Below are positions 44,310 through 57,551 of a DNA stretch of 64,000 nucleotides, piece by piece; position 1 is the first letter of the stretch, and each line of letters starts with the position of its first letter. This DNA comes from Jacaranda mimosifolia (taxonomy: Eukaryota > Streptophyta > Magnoliopsida > Lamiales > Bignoniaceae). The position numbers and the translations under genes are program-made. The stretch spans positions 14,887,968-14,951,967 of the forward strand of contig CM032129.1 in assembly GCA_018894105.1 (NCBI GenBank), in the 5' to 3' direction. The notes beneath the pieces are model-generated. The model worked only from the letters and a program-made list of their open reading frames with translations. It did not search any database and was not told the origin of the DNA.

Positions 44310-46182
44310 CAGGCCGTTTGGTTTTTATTTTCAGAGGTCATTTCCATTTTCAGTCATGTCTAAAAATTGGGAAGTTAGTTATGAAATGAAAATAAAAATT
44401 AAAATGTATTTGAATGAAATATTAAAAAATAATGATTATATATGTTTGGAAATGAAAAACTGTTGGTTGTAGTTATATTTCAACCAAAAAAGTCGTGCAT
44501 GTCCAAAATATACATGATGGATGATGAGTTGTGATTGAAATATAATAATAAAATATTATTGTATTTATATTTTATTTCTTTACCATTGAGGGTAAATGGG
44601 AGTGGGTGGGATGGGACAGTGTGATTAGGGCTGTAAACGGATATTAAACGGATTGGATATGCAGTATCCGTATCCGTATCCGTTTAACTTTTACCGTATC
44701 CGTATCCGTATCCGTATCCGACGGATATTTTTTTATAATATCCGAATTCGTATCCGCCGGATATTATCCGAATTCGGATATATCCGTATCCGATTATAAT
44801 TATTCCGAATATCCGTTTATAGATATCCGAATATCCGTTTTTTAATATCCGAATCCATTAATTTATAATAAAATGCATATTTTTTTCTAATAAATTTTAT
44901 TAAAAAAATAATCATATAAATAACATAATAAAATCTAAAAAAAATAACAAACAAACAATAAAATTAGCATACTCCAAAAATTAAACAAGCATACAAATCT
45001 CTTCAAGAATCAAAAGAAATAATAATTTTCAATACATAATACAACAATCCAAAATAAACAAAATAAAAATTAATTTCAATACAAGAAAAATATTCACATA
45101 GTCCACCAACATGAATATGCTCGAACTTCTCATCTATTTAACACTGCAAAAACTCTTATCTTAAGAGCTTATAAGTTATTTTTTTAAAAAAAATTATCAA
45201 ATACTTTTTGATACCTTATAAACTTTTAACATCTTACCTTAAGAGCTTATAAGATGTTTTAAGAAACTTATAAGCTTACTCAAACACCCTCTTAAATCTT
45301 AATATCCCCTTAGCTAGTTAATAATTTTAGTATTTTACTAATTTTTTTTAGAATTAAAAAGTTAATTATTCTTAATTTAGTTAATTTTTTTTGTAATTAT
45401 TGATTCACTTTATGATTAATTAATATTAATAAAATGATACCAATATAAATTAATTATAAAGTAAAGCAACAATAATTTTATATTGATCAATTTTATCACT
45501 AATATATTAACTTTTCAAATTTTTTTGATTTAATATTATTTAATTATCATCATTACCATATATTATTTTTATTAATTCTTTAATTACTAATTTATACATA
45601 TATTCATTTACATATAGATTATGAAATTTAATAATCTATAAATAAAAATAAATTATTATGTATGATAGTATATTATATATGGTAATTTTTTAAAATATTA
45701 TATATATTAAAATATATAAAAATAACATATATTATATATAATATTTTTTTAAATATTATTTATCGAATACGGATAACAGATTTGATTAAGTTACGGATAA
45801 TCGAATATATAAACGGATATATCCAACGGATATGTATTCGGAGCGGATATTAAACGGATCGGATAAGCATTTACCATATTCGTATCCGTTTATAGTCAGA
45901 TGTCTACTAATCGAATACGGATAATATTCACTTTAAACGGATACGGATAATAGCCCTATAAACGAATTCGAATGCGAACAGTAAACGAATTTTCGAACAT
46001 CCATTTACAGCCCTAAGTGTGATTAGATGTAGTAGGGTGCAAAAGAGTAAATATAAGTTTGGGAAGAAAAATATTGGGATAAAAATGAAATTTAAGAAAA
46101 AAAAAGTATATTTTTTTTAAAAAATGTTGGAGAAAATAATAGTTTTCATTTTTCATTCACGGAAATGAAACCAAACAGCCTG
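44310..46182. mobile_element. Older inverted-repeat element hosting a hAT insertion
   Basis: CAGGCCGTTTGGTTT at 44310 is mirrored by CAGGCTGTTTGGTTTC (reverse complement of the sequence ending at 46182). Both are followed by TCATTTCC-type sequence. Without the hAT the unit is about 475 bp, a MITE-like size. No clear target duplication was found, so the superfamily is undetermined. Confidence 0.5.
44626..46015. mobile_element. Non-autonomous hAT element B, 1390 bp
   Basis: Left end TAGGGCTGTAAACGGATATT, right end (reverse complement) TAGGGCTGTAAATGGATGTT. Identical 8-bp flanks AGTGTGAT (44618–44625, 46016–46023) give the hAT signature. Both subterminal regions are dense in TATCCG/CGGATA hexamers (about 44650–44850 and 45760–45990), which are candidate transposase binding sites. 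The middle is AT-rich with no coding capacity. Confidence 0.92.
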
Positions 46183-46235
46183 TTTAGCTAATTGAAGAAT
46201 TTCCAACAAAAGCGCGGAAAATTTCCGGCTGGGAG

Positions 46236-49200
46236 ATGAACACCACTCTGATACATAGGCCATTGTTCTGTCTCTTCTCCACGAATTCCTGCGAAGATTA
46301 TAAAGAAGTGCTGCCGAACTGCAACTTCTTCAGCAGCAGAGCGTCTTCTTTCAAGCGCTGTTGCATTAAAAATGAGAACACTTCAAAATCACACGAGGTA
46401 ATCTCGATTTCACATTTTTCTAATATTATTCCTTTTAGGTTTGCTCTCTAAATTATTTGAAGCATAATTATTAAATTGCAGTTTGAGCACATATACACAA
46501 ATTCTTGCTGGGTGTTTACTTATCCATCTCGGCACCTTAAAAATTTTCTGCCTTTTTTTTATTTTTTTTATTTTTCTGAATTGAACCGTAAGTAGTAGTT
46601 TATGATGATTTACTACAAGGAAATGTATTTCATGGGCTTTTTGCAAACTTATGTGGTTTCTTTCCACTTTCTAGTGCAGTGGAATTAATAATTAGGGGAA
46701 TGAAATTATACAACTGAACTTTGGCGTTGTTTCTTCTTTTCTTTTCTTCAGTTCGATGTGTATGATGTGCGCTCTACACTGATTGACCAAAGTGTGAAGG
46801 GCATTATGTTCTTGTAAGTTAAGAGAAGTGGATATCCAAAGGAAATAAGGAATTCTGTGGAGAACCGTTTCATGTATGGTCTGCTACATGGCTGTAGTAA
46901 TATCCACCAATAGTAAATTGCAATTATTTTCTTTGTTGTACACCGAATGCTCTATAGAGAGCAAATCTGTAAACAGATTGGAAATCCTTGAGTTCCTTTG
47001 CGAGAAGGGATGATACCACATAACTTTGGCTTGCTCTATAGTATTATATCATTCAACGGGGCAACTGTTGTCCTGTAAAAGGTTATATTGCTTGGATGAG
47101 TGATCATACCATGATATTATCGTAGACTGGTGGCTCCAATATTTAAGAGCCAGTCAGTGAATGAACTTCCCCAGGGTGGGCTGGCAGAGCCAAGCTGAGT
47201 CTCAACTAGGCATTGTTAGCATTCTAAATGCTTTGGTGGCTGGACTTAGGAAGGCAAGTTGTTTATTCTTGTTTAACTGTAAGAATGCTGAGTAGTGTGA
47301 CAATTAAAAGGACATGAGAAATTGGGAACTTAAGTAAAATATCAAAGAAAAATAAATTTTATCATCGACTGATCAAACTGAGAGTGTGATAATTGTGAAT
47401 CAGTGAAGTAAATTGCTGGCAGTCTATACTACTGCTTTAAAATATGGAGAAAGCTGCTGTCCAATGTGTTCTTCTGCTTCTGGCATAGCCATTGTCATTC
47501 TCAATGGAAGAAAATAATTTGATGGCTGGCAGAACATTGCCTGTAAGGTAACTGTCAAAGTTGGGGAGCTTCATTCCAAAGATTGTTCATAGAACCAAAG
47601 AATTTTCCGCAGAACATTGATTTACTAAGCAATAGTGCAATAAACTTTTGGAAAACTAGTAGTAGCTCAAAGCAAAGATATGCTGAGCTACCTAGACGAT
47701 GGAAAGAAAATAAATAATATAAACTGATGATGACAAAGGACAATAGAAATTTATAGTCTTTGTGCTACATATAGGTGTATCTGCCAACATGAAACGTGTG
47801 AACACCATGTTCATGCATTGTAAATATTTCAAGTGAGTTTGTATGAAAAGAGGATATGCAGATGCTTCCACACACTGCCAGGCACATAAATTATCATTGA
47901 GGGAAACTCCAAGCATTGTCTCATTTTGCTAATTGTCAATGGTTGCCCTGTCAAGTTCTTCTTGACAATTATGCTTTAATTTTTGAACTACCTTTATTGG
48001 CATCCTACAATCCATTCACTAGATATCTGTGCAAACTACTTCAGAAGTTTTTAATTGTGAGGCAGAATTCATGATCTTTTTCTTTTCTGTAAGAACACTT
48101 CTAGTTTTAACTCAGAAACTTTTTTTTTCATGTCTAGAATGTGAAAATTGAAGTTACATTATTTTGGCTGAAGCTGAATTATTTCTTTCCAAAAGTCAAA
48201 CTCAAAGAACTGATTAATTATGTTAGAAGTCAAATGATTGTTGTGCACTGGAACCGAAAAACTAATGTTGATATGCAGTGGATAAATGCTAATATGTCTT
48301 TATGCATGATTCTTAATGCATAAGTTCTGTTATTCAGTTGTAATTGGCATGTGAATCCTGTTTGCTTAGAATTTGTCTCTGATGTGATTATTTTGGTGAA
48401 TAGAAATTTAAATTAGCTGCAGCCTGTTGAATGGAAATTGAATGAAACGAAATAGTGTAAGCATCTAACTAATGGTTTATGACTTCTTTAAATGCAATTT
48501 TGAATGGTATAACTTAACTGACAATTACGACATGATTAGCATACAGGAATGAAATGAAAGTGAATGCGTATTCCAATTCCATTCCTAAATACATTCTTGG
48601 TATAATATATCGATAGGAAACTCCATTCCTATAGGAATCCCTATTCTCCCCATGAGTTTAACTATTTTCAATTGATCAGGAATAAATTTATATTTTTCTT
48701 TGACAAAATTAACCTCCAAAATTTAATAAAAGAATTGTTTGGTATTTCCAAATGAACAAAAAGAAACCCTCCGTTTTTGGAGTGGGAAATTTAACTGTCA
48801 AGAATCTCTGAAAAATGTGTGCAATTTTTACTAGTTGTCTATTTCTGATCCAGTAGATAATTGAATAGAGAAATTGATAAGTAAATAACAAATGTAATGT
48901 CTTGTTCAAACCCTGAGGCGAAAAAGCTGATTAGCTATTGCTATACATTTTTATCAAACAAAATATTAAAGATTGTATGGGACATAAAATAATAAGATAG
49001 ACAATTAACATCCACGGCCCATGTGTTAGAATAAATAATGTATCTAATTTCAACTAAAATCTTTAAGTGATATATTAAAATTTTATTTTAGTCATTTTCC
49101 ATAAAAGGGTAACCTAACCACTTAAAATATTTTATTCGAGTCTTACTATCATACGTAATTACCAATCATGGAGTGGGATCAAGTAAGAATTGATGTTTCC

Positions 49201-51080
49201 ATTCATTTTTTGTTATGCATACTAGCATATGATAAATTGTACTAACATCATTTTTTTCTCATCTTTATTCCATTCTTAAAGTTATTCTATTCCCATATAA
49301 TTCAGTTCCAGCATACCATCACCCCCTTAAGTTCACTTGTAATTAGCTGTCTATATGTAGAAACATAGGATGTATGTGGAATTGTACCTTTTGTTCATAT
49401 GTATTCTTTTATTTTTGTAGCTTATCATTTTAAAACCATGTAATTTGTTTTTGCATTTATAACAGGGTTTCTCAGTTCTCAAAACAGATGTTCAAGGTGA
49501 TATTGGAAGTATATGGAGCTCTATGGGTTTTTATGTCTTTAGCATCCATATTCCTTTGAGTTTTGGTGGTCTATCCACAGCTGCCAAGATATTGCACCAA
49601 CCCATTCTCAATGCACAGATCGAGGTAAGTTTTCCTGTTTCTTGTGCGAAGGTTGATGAATGACATGTACCTGGCTTCTGAGTTGTCAAATGCTGGTGTT
49701 GTTTTGGAATGTTTTTGGGAAACGTATTCGGGAATGAAGATTTTCTATCTTAATGTAAAATTTTTGTCCAATTAGAGATGTAACATTAAGGTTTTATATT
49801 ATTTTATTTGTTGTCATATTAATATAATTATTGGAAATTATATTAAGTTATTGATTGAAAGATGTAAAATATATATTCTTTATTGAATTAAGATTGAATA
49901 TGCATAGGGATATAAGTAAAATATATATGTATATACCGTTATGATTAGGGTGTTTTTTTCTTTTAAATATTTTGAGGGAAGAGAAAATATGTTTGGAGGT
50001 AAAACTATTAAATGTTTGCTTTCATGTCTGGGAAATGAAAATTATCCCACAAAAAGTACCAAACATAGCCTAAATCATTCTATATTAAATCTATTTTGTT
50101 TCTTGATATGTCCTTCCTTATACCTCTTTTGGCTTAAAACAGTAATAGGCACAATTTATTGGGTTTCTTCTGAATACATTGAGCTGGCAGTGTCGTTTCA
50201 TGGTTGAGTGAATTAGTTGATTGGAGTGTTCCAATTGAAATATGCAGACTAAAGTCCCATGTCGCATCATTTTAATCCTCAGAGGTATTGGTTATGGTGT
50301 TCATTGAATTGGAAACCTTAAACAAGTACTTTTCTGAATCTCGTGCCTCAGGTAGGAATACTTTTTATTCCCATCTTCACAAGCATGCAGTAAGATTGCT
50401 CATAGTTGCACCGCATGCTTGGTTGATTGATTTTATTTTTTATTCAGAAGAATTTATGATCTTTTCCTACCAAAAAAATGTTGAGGAAAAAAAGTTCTTT
50501 TTTTAGTTCTCCTCTTGAAATTTCATTCCTGAGTCTTAAACAGAGGAAGACTGTGAATTAATGATCTGGTTCCAGTTGATTTGATCACTATGCAAAGAAA
50601 GTGAACATAGTCTGAATTACTTTTCTTTCGATAACTGTTACACTTGGTTGCACAGATGATTCTTAAGAGGTTTGGAGAAGGAATGGGGATACTTAACTTT
50701 GTTCGTAGTAAAACATAGATCCTAACTTTTATCAGGGCGGCAATTGTACTTCTTTCTTCAGTTTGGACCAATGAAATATCATTATGATGAAAGCGACTGT
50801 ATTTCCTTCAATAGGACCTGTAGATGTTGATCATTGACCTGATTTGTTGTTTCCAGCACAGGCATTCTTAATACTTGGAATTCAAGCTTTGGAACTTAGC
50901 ATCGTTCTGCTGCTTCTGAAGTATCCTGGAAAACCTCAGTATAATCTTCCTGATTTCTTTCATGCTAACAGATCTTCGGAAGAAAGGAGCTGGTTGCTGG
51001 CAACAGTGCTTGGTTTTGGTTTTCTTCTTACTTTGGTTTTCATTACTTCATATTTTACTGACAGATTAATGGGACCCAAG
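46236..51080 (+). CDS. CAAX-type (CPBP/ABI) membrane protease, 5' exons
   Basis: Three exons, all phase 0: 46236–46397 (54 codons), 49466–49624 (53) and 50862–51080 (73), each with GT–AG borders. Exon 1 starts MNTTLIHRPLFCLF and is rich in Ser, Cys and basic residues with few acids at first, like a plastid transit peptide. Exon 2 encodes GFSVLKTDVQG, SMGFYVFSIHIPLSFGGLS (membrane segment) and KILHQPIL. Exon 3 encodes FLILGIQALELSIVLLLLKY (membrane segment), YNLPDFF, and LLATVLGFGFLLTLVFITSYF (membrane segment), ending GPK before GTAAGC. This resembles the N-terminal half of plant plastid CPBP/ABI-family proteases from memory. The catalytic EExxxR and HxxxN/H motifs lie in later exons and were not found up to 64000. 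No stops or shifts were seen in these exons. Confidence 0.7.
46398..49465 (+). other. Intron 1 of the CAAX-protease gene
   Basis: 3068 bp, from GTAATC to AACAG. It contains no recognised coding exon. A splice-like stretch near 46751–46815 does not stay open in phase. A stretch rich in GGAATG/CATTCC near 48540–49320 may be an old inverted-repeat element. Confidence 0.65.
49625..50861 (+). other. Intron 2 of the CAAX-protease gene
   Basis: 1237 bp, GTAAGT to CACAG. AT-rich, with no recognised feature. Short frames at 49941 and 50288 have no recognisable motif. Confidence 0.7.
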
Positions 51081-51719
51081 GTAAGCTTATTCGTGATTTA
51101 TTTATTGATCACATGTATAGGGGTTAGTTACTTTTGCTTGGTGTCATCTTCCATAATTATAAAAATCTCCCCTATGAATTTATTACATTTATCAAACTTC
51201 CCCTATCATTAGGGTTTTGAACAAAAGACGATGTTAGCAAAGATTATAGTGAACTTACCTATTTTCTATGGATTCAAGCATCTTTTATCTGTTTACATAC
51301 CAAAATATTATTAGTGTGAAACTCAAAGGCAGTGTAAATGTAATAATTAGATTTATGAAAAGAGGGCAACAGGCAACATAATGAAACATTATTCTATAAA
51401 TATAGCCTTTGTATGGATAACGTAGTGCATTGTTTGGCAGTGAAAAGATTAGCTATTAGGTGACTTTTTGTGGGCCCTTTCTCATCTCTATATTATAGAC
51501 TAACAACTATTCTTGCATTTGTCAAACACTATGACTAGTTTTGTAGGATTGAAATAAAAGAGGGGGTGCCTTTAAAATATAATTATACTTAATTTATACA
51601 TTTTTTTAAAGAAACGTTTCCCTCTATTTTCCTTTTCTTCTTTTTTTCCCCTCCCCTTTTCTATATTTCTTTTCTAAACACCTTTTTCTTTTCCACCATT
51701 ACTTCTCTTCTCTTCTGGA
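51081..51719. other. Start of intron 3, no feature recognised
   Basis: Begins with the GTAAGC donor. A stretch near 51119–51215 (AGGGGTTAGTTAC…AATTATAAAAATCTCCCC) resembles a plant inverted-repeat element. A possible partner near 52350 (TTTTGTAATTATAAAAGAG) is weak. Confidence 0.4.
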
Positions 51720-52141
51720 GGGTGGTGATTAGAAATAATGAGGAGAGGTGGTCGTCTGTAGGGAGAAAGAGAGAATTAAGAAGTTACAGAGCTAGAGTCA
51801 GGGAGAGAGGAGGAGGAAAGGTTGGGAAGCAGAGAGAAGAAAGGGAGACCCCAATAGGGGAAGAAAGGATGGAGGGTAGTGAGAGGGGATGAGAGCGGCA
51901 AGGGTTGGCGATGAGAATAGGGAGGATGTGATGGGAAGGAGAAAGAGGAAGGTGATGATAGAGAAAGAAGAGGTAGCTTACTAGGGGGAAAGATGAGGCG
52001 TGAAGGTGTTGGAGGGGAGAGAGCAAGAGTGAGGGAGACTGGGGAGAGAGGACATGAATGAGCTGGAGTAGGAGAGGGTGTTGAGAGGAGGGGAGTGGTT
52101 GGGAGAGGGAGAGGGAGAGGGAGAGGGAGAGGGAGAGGGAG
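51720..52141. repeat. GA-rich low-complexity tract with (GGGAGA)n
   Basis: Purine-rich for about 420 bp, ending in about seven copies of GGGAGA at 52101–52141. Pro/Ser-rich open frames on the reverse strand come from this composition and are not genes. Confidence 0.9.
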
Positions 52142-52149
52142 TTGACTTT

Positions 52150-55100
52150 AGGTTTTTGTGAATTGGATATCTTGAAATTAAGTTCAAATAAAAAAAACTT
52201 GGAATTTAGTCTATTAAAGAGCTCAGTTCACTATTCTTGAAGTTATTTAATGAACTGATAATTTCACTATTTTTGAAGTTTTTAACTCAAGGACAAAATG
52301 TTCAATTCATGGAATTTGGTTTAGGTTTTTGACGGAGTAAACTTAGGGAGAGTTTTGTAATTATAAAAGAGTGGGGGAGGGAGGAAGGAGATGGTAATCT
52401 AGCTAACTAAAGGGTATGATAACTAAATGATATATAAGGTTTTTATTGGCAATCTCCAGTGCATAATTGAAATTTCAAATTCTTGTGACATCATGAGCCA
52501 TGAAATCCCAGTTTATGGCTCTAAGTTTTACCCTTTTTACCAAGAATGTGCAGAAGCACAACGAATATCCTAGACAAACCTTAGATGTCCTTCTGAAACA
52601 TCAGTCTGAAGTGGGATATGACATTAGCTTTGCTGCATTGCTTATAACCAGATTAATAGACTAACTTTTCCTGGAGGCTAGGGGATAAGATAGGCATGAA
52701 TGTTGACAACTCTAGTTTCTCTGACTGGCCCCACCTCCACGTTTCTGCGACTGGGGAAACAACCATTTAGCAACTTATAAAAATACAGCATGCACAATAA
52801 CTTCCTAGGGGAGAAAGCAAACGGAGTCCAAAGACTAGAGGTCATGTTTGATTGAATTTGAATTAAAGACGTCTGTTAGAGAAATCTTATGGGTTTGGAC
52901 TATTGGTACTGAACTTTATATTTGAATATTGAATATTATTGACAACAAAATAAAATCTATTTTAATTGAAATAATATTATATTATTTCATATGCAGCATC
53001 TACCACCCTTTTTAATTAAGGTAGCACCACTGCATGATTACCAGAGAAAAGTTCAAGATGGTTAAGCAAATTCATGTACTGGGTTAGCTGCAGCAGTACG
53101 GAAAAATGATGGAACTTGTAGTAATGGTAAAATAGAGTATTTGATTGACTTAAGATCACATCATTGAAGTTGTCGAAGGAGTTGATTCTTTGTATTTAAC
53201 TTTGCAGATGAAGCTAATGAAGTTATAAATAAAAGACAAAACAAAACAAGAAAAGGATTTACGTAGCCAATGTAAGCACACATAGAGCATAGTTGATTTT
53301 AGGTGTTTTTCATAAATTTTATGATGACACTTTTAAGCCATTGCAATAATTTAAAGTTATAGAAATATCATCCCTGTAATCAAAGTATCATCTTTTTTTG
53401 GTTAAAAGAAAATTGGTAAAAAAAAAAAAAATGAAGTTCAAAAGAAAGGTTTATGCAATTCTGTAAAAGTAGTTACATGAAAGTTCCTGGTCAATTTGGA
53501 TTGGCTTATTATGAAATAGTGAACTTGGTGAAAAATGGCATTCTGGAAACTGGATTGCAAGAAAAGTAGAATATCCTAACAGAGCTTGTCAAAACTTGAG
53601 TATGCTTTAATTATAAAAATGACAAACTTCACTTGACTATAACTAAACTAATAAAACAGTGTTATAGAATGGTGTGATTCTTTCTTTGTATTTTACTGCC
53701 ATAAGGTTTGCCTTTATCATCTCTTCCTTAAAATCTTTTGGTTTTCACAAACCATTGTAACTAAGACAACAAAATCATTAAAATCTTTTGTTTTCAAAAT
53801 CCTTTATGACTAAGAAAACATATCGATATTCCTGGTGGTCCATAAAGAATTAATATATTCAGAAGTTCCAATCTAAAGGGGCCTGGCATTGATTGAAAGC
53901 TTGCATCTGGCCTTGTGAATTTTTTTGACTGCCCTCCAGGATAAGAAAATTGAGATATTTTCATGGAAAAGCTGAAGCAAAAAATAATCAGCTTGAGGTA
54001 ATTAGGAATTTTGAAAAACATTTTTGTAGTGAAATTCCTATATGGACTCATGGAAAGCGTGAGAATTGCAACCAAACAGGGGGAGTAAAAAGGGCAGGGG
54101 GAGAAGGGACGTATAACTCAGAAAGAGAACATTTTTTCAGTTAATTTGTGACAAAGTATGCTATATCTAAGTGAAAAAGAGCTACTCTCTCTCATTGATA
54201 TGCATAGCAAATCTCACTCATATTGAAACTAGTTTTCATTAGTGAATGACAAAGGGTTCGAAAAAATCTTGATGAATTTTTCTCGGACTGGGTACTGATG
54301 TCCTACATAGCCCCGATATAAGTGTCTGACATGCAAATTATCATGTTTTGGGATTTGCTTGTCAAGGTGTCTCTTGACTCTGTCCACAATATGGGGATGC
54401 ATTTTTCAGATAAGCATTAAGCTAACACTAGGATGCTCCAGTAATGCTGAACTAAATGTAGCTATATAATTGGATGAGAGCAGACAACATCTCTGTACTT
54501 CACTAAGAAATTGTGATTCGTGGCTTTGTCTTACTGATCTCTATAGGGGTAAATATTTGTTTAAGTTCATAAGAACACATGCTGGCTATGATTCAGTTAG
54601 TAGATTTTACTAAGGATGCAAAATAAAACCCTAGAGTACATTGTCCCATGGGCCTTGCATGATGTTTAGCAACATGACGGTTTTTTTGGAGAAAAATTCC
54701 ATAAACCTAGGAATTACATCATCTCTTATTATTTGAAGTGCTAAAATATTCTGATATATTAAACCATCTAATGTCTTCATGTACCACTTAAAACTCATTA
54801 TGGCGTGCTATTTCATGTTCATCTAGTGTCTTTTATACGATTTTTTGCAAGTGCCTGAAAAGATTCCTTCTACTTGAATATTCTAGGCCAAAGGTCCTAC
54901 TTCATAAATTTTGTTCTATGACACTCTACAAGTAATTATGCATAAAATCTTGAGAACAAATACCAATGTTTCCTCTTTCTTTAACTGTGTGTAATTATTG
55001 TGCTGTGCAAATTGTCTATGCATCTTGATTATAGAATTCTGCTACATTCCTTGTATTCTTTTGGGGGTGGGGGTGTGGTTTGGTGTGACAGCTGATTTTA

Positions 55101-55390
55101 CCTAGAATTGGGAATGGATTTCTTCTTTCTGTTTCTCTTAGAGAACTTGATTTCTCATTTGTGAGCAGGACAACAAATGGGCTATAAAGCTAAGTTGTAA
55201 ATTTTGAAGAATAAAAGGAATCAGAATTTATTAGTGATACAAAGTATAACAACATTTTCTCTTACCCTGCATTCTTTTTCTTGATTGCTGGGGTTCACTT
55301 TTTGTATTAGTTTCTCTTCCAATTTATTGTTAGACCGCCATGTGTATCTATTCAAATTTGTTGTTCTTTGAAGTCTGGGTCAATTTTTTT
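52150..55390. other. Intron-like DNA, no gene recognised
   Basis: Searched by eye for the missing CAAX-protease exons (EETxYRG-like and HFxxxN-like motifs) and transposon ends. None was found. Confidence 0.45.
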
Positions 55391-55394
55391 TTTT

Positions 55395-55441
55395 TGTTGT
55401 TGTTGTTGTTGTTGTTATTATTATTATTATTTTATTTTATT
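55395..55441. repeat. (TTG)n(TTA)n microsatellite
   Basis: Seven or so TTG units followed by TTA units and T/A runs. Confidence 0.92.
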
Positions 55442-55769
55442 TTATTTTTTTTGGTTAGAAAAATGTGCCTAACAGGGGATGAATTAGGCTACAAGCACCT
55501 TTTCTTATTTAAAAGTCTTGAATTTGTAGTTTTAATATTGTCACAGGAAGTTTTAAGGAGAAATAATAGCAAAAAAAATTTCTGACAATCTTTTTTGCAC
55601 CTATTCAGCTTTTGTCTGACAATGTTTTTTTGCACTTGACTTTGTTGGGGATCTGTTTGGTTTTGTTGGGAATTTTGTATTTTTATTGACAGAACTTTGG
55701 TACTTTCCGAATGCTTTTATGAGTGCGGTATTGCATCTCTTATCTTCTAAATAGTTATTACTTGATTTC

Positions 55770-55871
55770 TGGAGAAAGAAATGTATTTCCATCATATATA
55801 AAACTGTTTTACAAGTACATTATTTTATGGGAGCTACAAAGATCTGTCATAATATCTATCTTCTTTCCACA
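55770..55871 (-). repeat. Copia 3' LTR, internally deleted
   Basis: 102 bp, from TGGAGAAAG to TTTCCACA on the + strand. It matches both outer parts of the 5' LTR but lacks the part between two AAAGA copies that the 5' LTR has (about 60410–60502), plus a short stretch near its outer end. Confidence 0.8.
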
Positions 55872-55883
55872 CTCTCCTTCAAG
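55872..55883 (-). promoter_or_regulatory. Copia polypurine tract
   Basis: On the reverse strand CTTGAAGGAGAG directly precedes the LTR start TGTGGAAAG. Confidence 0.75.
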
Positions 55884-55989
55884 TTGGTTTGAATATGTTT
55901 TCCATTGCTAGCTTGCCAATCAACTTCTCAAATTGTTTTTTATGTAATTCTTTTGTAAAAACCTCTGCAACCTATTCGCCGGTGGGTAC

Positions 55990-56527
55990 ATAGGTCATGC
56001 AAATCTGTCTACTCTCTATCTTTTCTTTGATGAAGTGCTTGTCTACCTCAACACGCTTGGTTCTGTCATGGAGAATAGGATTATGGGCAATTGAAATTGC
56101 AGCCTTATTATCACAATACCCTTTTATGGGAGCATTACTTAAGTCCTTTTGATCTATAGCACTTCACAAATTCCATAAGCAACTGATCTAAATTCAGCTT
56201 CTGCATTGCTTCTTGCCATTACATTTTGTTTGTTGCTTCGCCAAGGGCAAGATTTCCTCCAACAAAATTGTAATATCCCGATGTTGACCTTCTGTCAATT
56301 GTGCTTCCACTTCCAGCCCAATCCGCATCTGTGTACACTTCAATTTGTAGGTGACCATGCCTTTCAAACAGTAAGCCCTTCCCTGGTGAACCTTTTAAGT
56401 ATCTTAGAATTCTGTAAACATCTTCAGAGTGTTCTGAGTCTGGGTAGTGCATAAATTGGCTTATCATGCTCATTGCAAAAGCTATGTCAGGACGAGTATG
56501 CGATAAATAAATTAGCCTCCCAACCAA
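55990..56527 (-). pseudogene. Copia RNase H
   Basis: GRLIYLSHTRPDIAFAMSMI, RILRYLKGSPGKGLLF, YTDADWAGS and RRSTSGYYNFVGGNL follow the copia RNase H order, including the Asp residues of TDADWA. After 56219 the frame is broken by stops, and the later KQAC/HQRK-like traces match the C-terminal tail. Confidence 0.88.
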
Positions 56528-56799
56528 CCTTTGGAATAGTTCTCTTTTCTTAACCTCCTCTGGTTTATTATGTTAGAGCTTCACATAATGATCAATAGGT
56601 GTTTCTGCAGCCCTGTATCCTAGTAGACCTGTCTCTTTAAGAAGATCCATCACATACTTTCTTTGAGACACAAAGATACCTTTTTTAGATCTAGCGAACT
56701 CCATTCCTAAGAAGTATTTTAAGTCTCCTAAATCCTTAATCTCAAAGTCCTTTGAAATAACCTTCTTAAGTCTTTTGAGCTTATCAAGATCATCACCTG

Positions 56800-57551
56800 T
56801 TATTATAATTCATCAACATAAACAATCAAAATAGCAATTTTTTTCTCTTCAGATGCTTATAGAATATGGTATGATCTGCTTGGCTTTGTGTGTGTCCATG
56901 GGCTTGACAGCTTTTCCAAAACATCCAAACCATGCTCTAGGAGATTGTTTAAGTCCATACAAAGACTTCGTCAATTTGCACACTTTCCCTTCACCAAGAC
57001 TCTTCTCAAAACCTAGTGGTAGATTCATAAAGACCTCATTTTCTACTCCCCATTCAAAAACGCATTCTTTACATCTAATTGGTGTAAAGACCAATCAAAA
57101 TTAACTGCCTAGGAGAGTAGGACGCGTATTGAATTAATTTTGCAGCTACGGCAAAAATCTCCTGGTAATCAATTCCACGTGTCTGTGTGAATCTTTTTCC
57201 CAGTAATTGTACCTTATATCTCTCTATGCTACCATTAGATTTACATTTAACTGTAAACACCCATTTACATCCTACCACTTTTTTCTCCTTTGGTAGATCA
57301 ACTATCTCCCAGGTTTTATTCTTTTGCAAAGCATTCATCTCTTCTAAAATTGCTGTTTTCCAATTAGAACTATCTAAGGCTTCCTGAATGGTTCTTGGAA
57401 TAAACAGATTAGAGATATTTGAGGTAAGAGCTTTATGAGTAGTAGAAAGATGATGGTAAGACACATATTTAGCAATAAGATGCTTGGTACAGGTTCGAAC
57501 TCCTTTCCTAAGTGCTGTAGGAACATCAAGATCAGCAATAGTAGGAATCAA
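56800..57551 (-). pseudogene. Copia reverse transcriptase
   Basis: 57551–57075 reads IQEALDSSNWKTAILEEMNA, NKTWEIVDLPKEKKVVGCKW and RFTQTRGIDYQEIFA. 57094–56849 reads NEVFMNLPLGFEKSLGEGKV and CKLTKSLYGLKQSPRAWF. Near 56812 the YVDD box is followed by IIITGDD-like sequence only after a one-base loss inside the box. A further frame change lies at about 57110. Confidence 0.9.

Noticed and set aside
46751..46815. Extra exon in intron 1 of the CAAX-protease gene
   Set aside because: It has an acceptor-like TTCTTCAG, but the phase-0 frame meets a stop, and exon 1 joins exon 2 sensibly without it.
48540..49320. Possible MITE bounded by GGAATG and CATTCC words
   Set aside because: The words are scattered and no precise ends or target duplication could be set.
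51784..52187. Pro/Ser-rich reverse-strand frames
   Set aside because: By-products of the GA-rich tract and GGGAGA hexamers.
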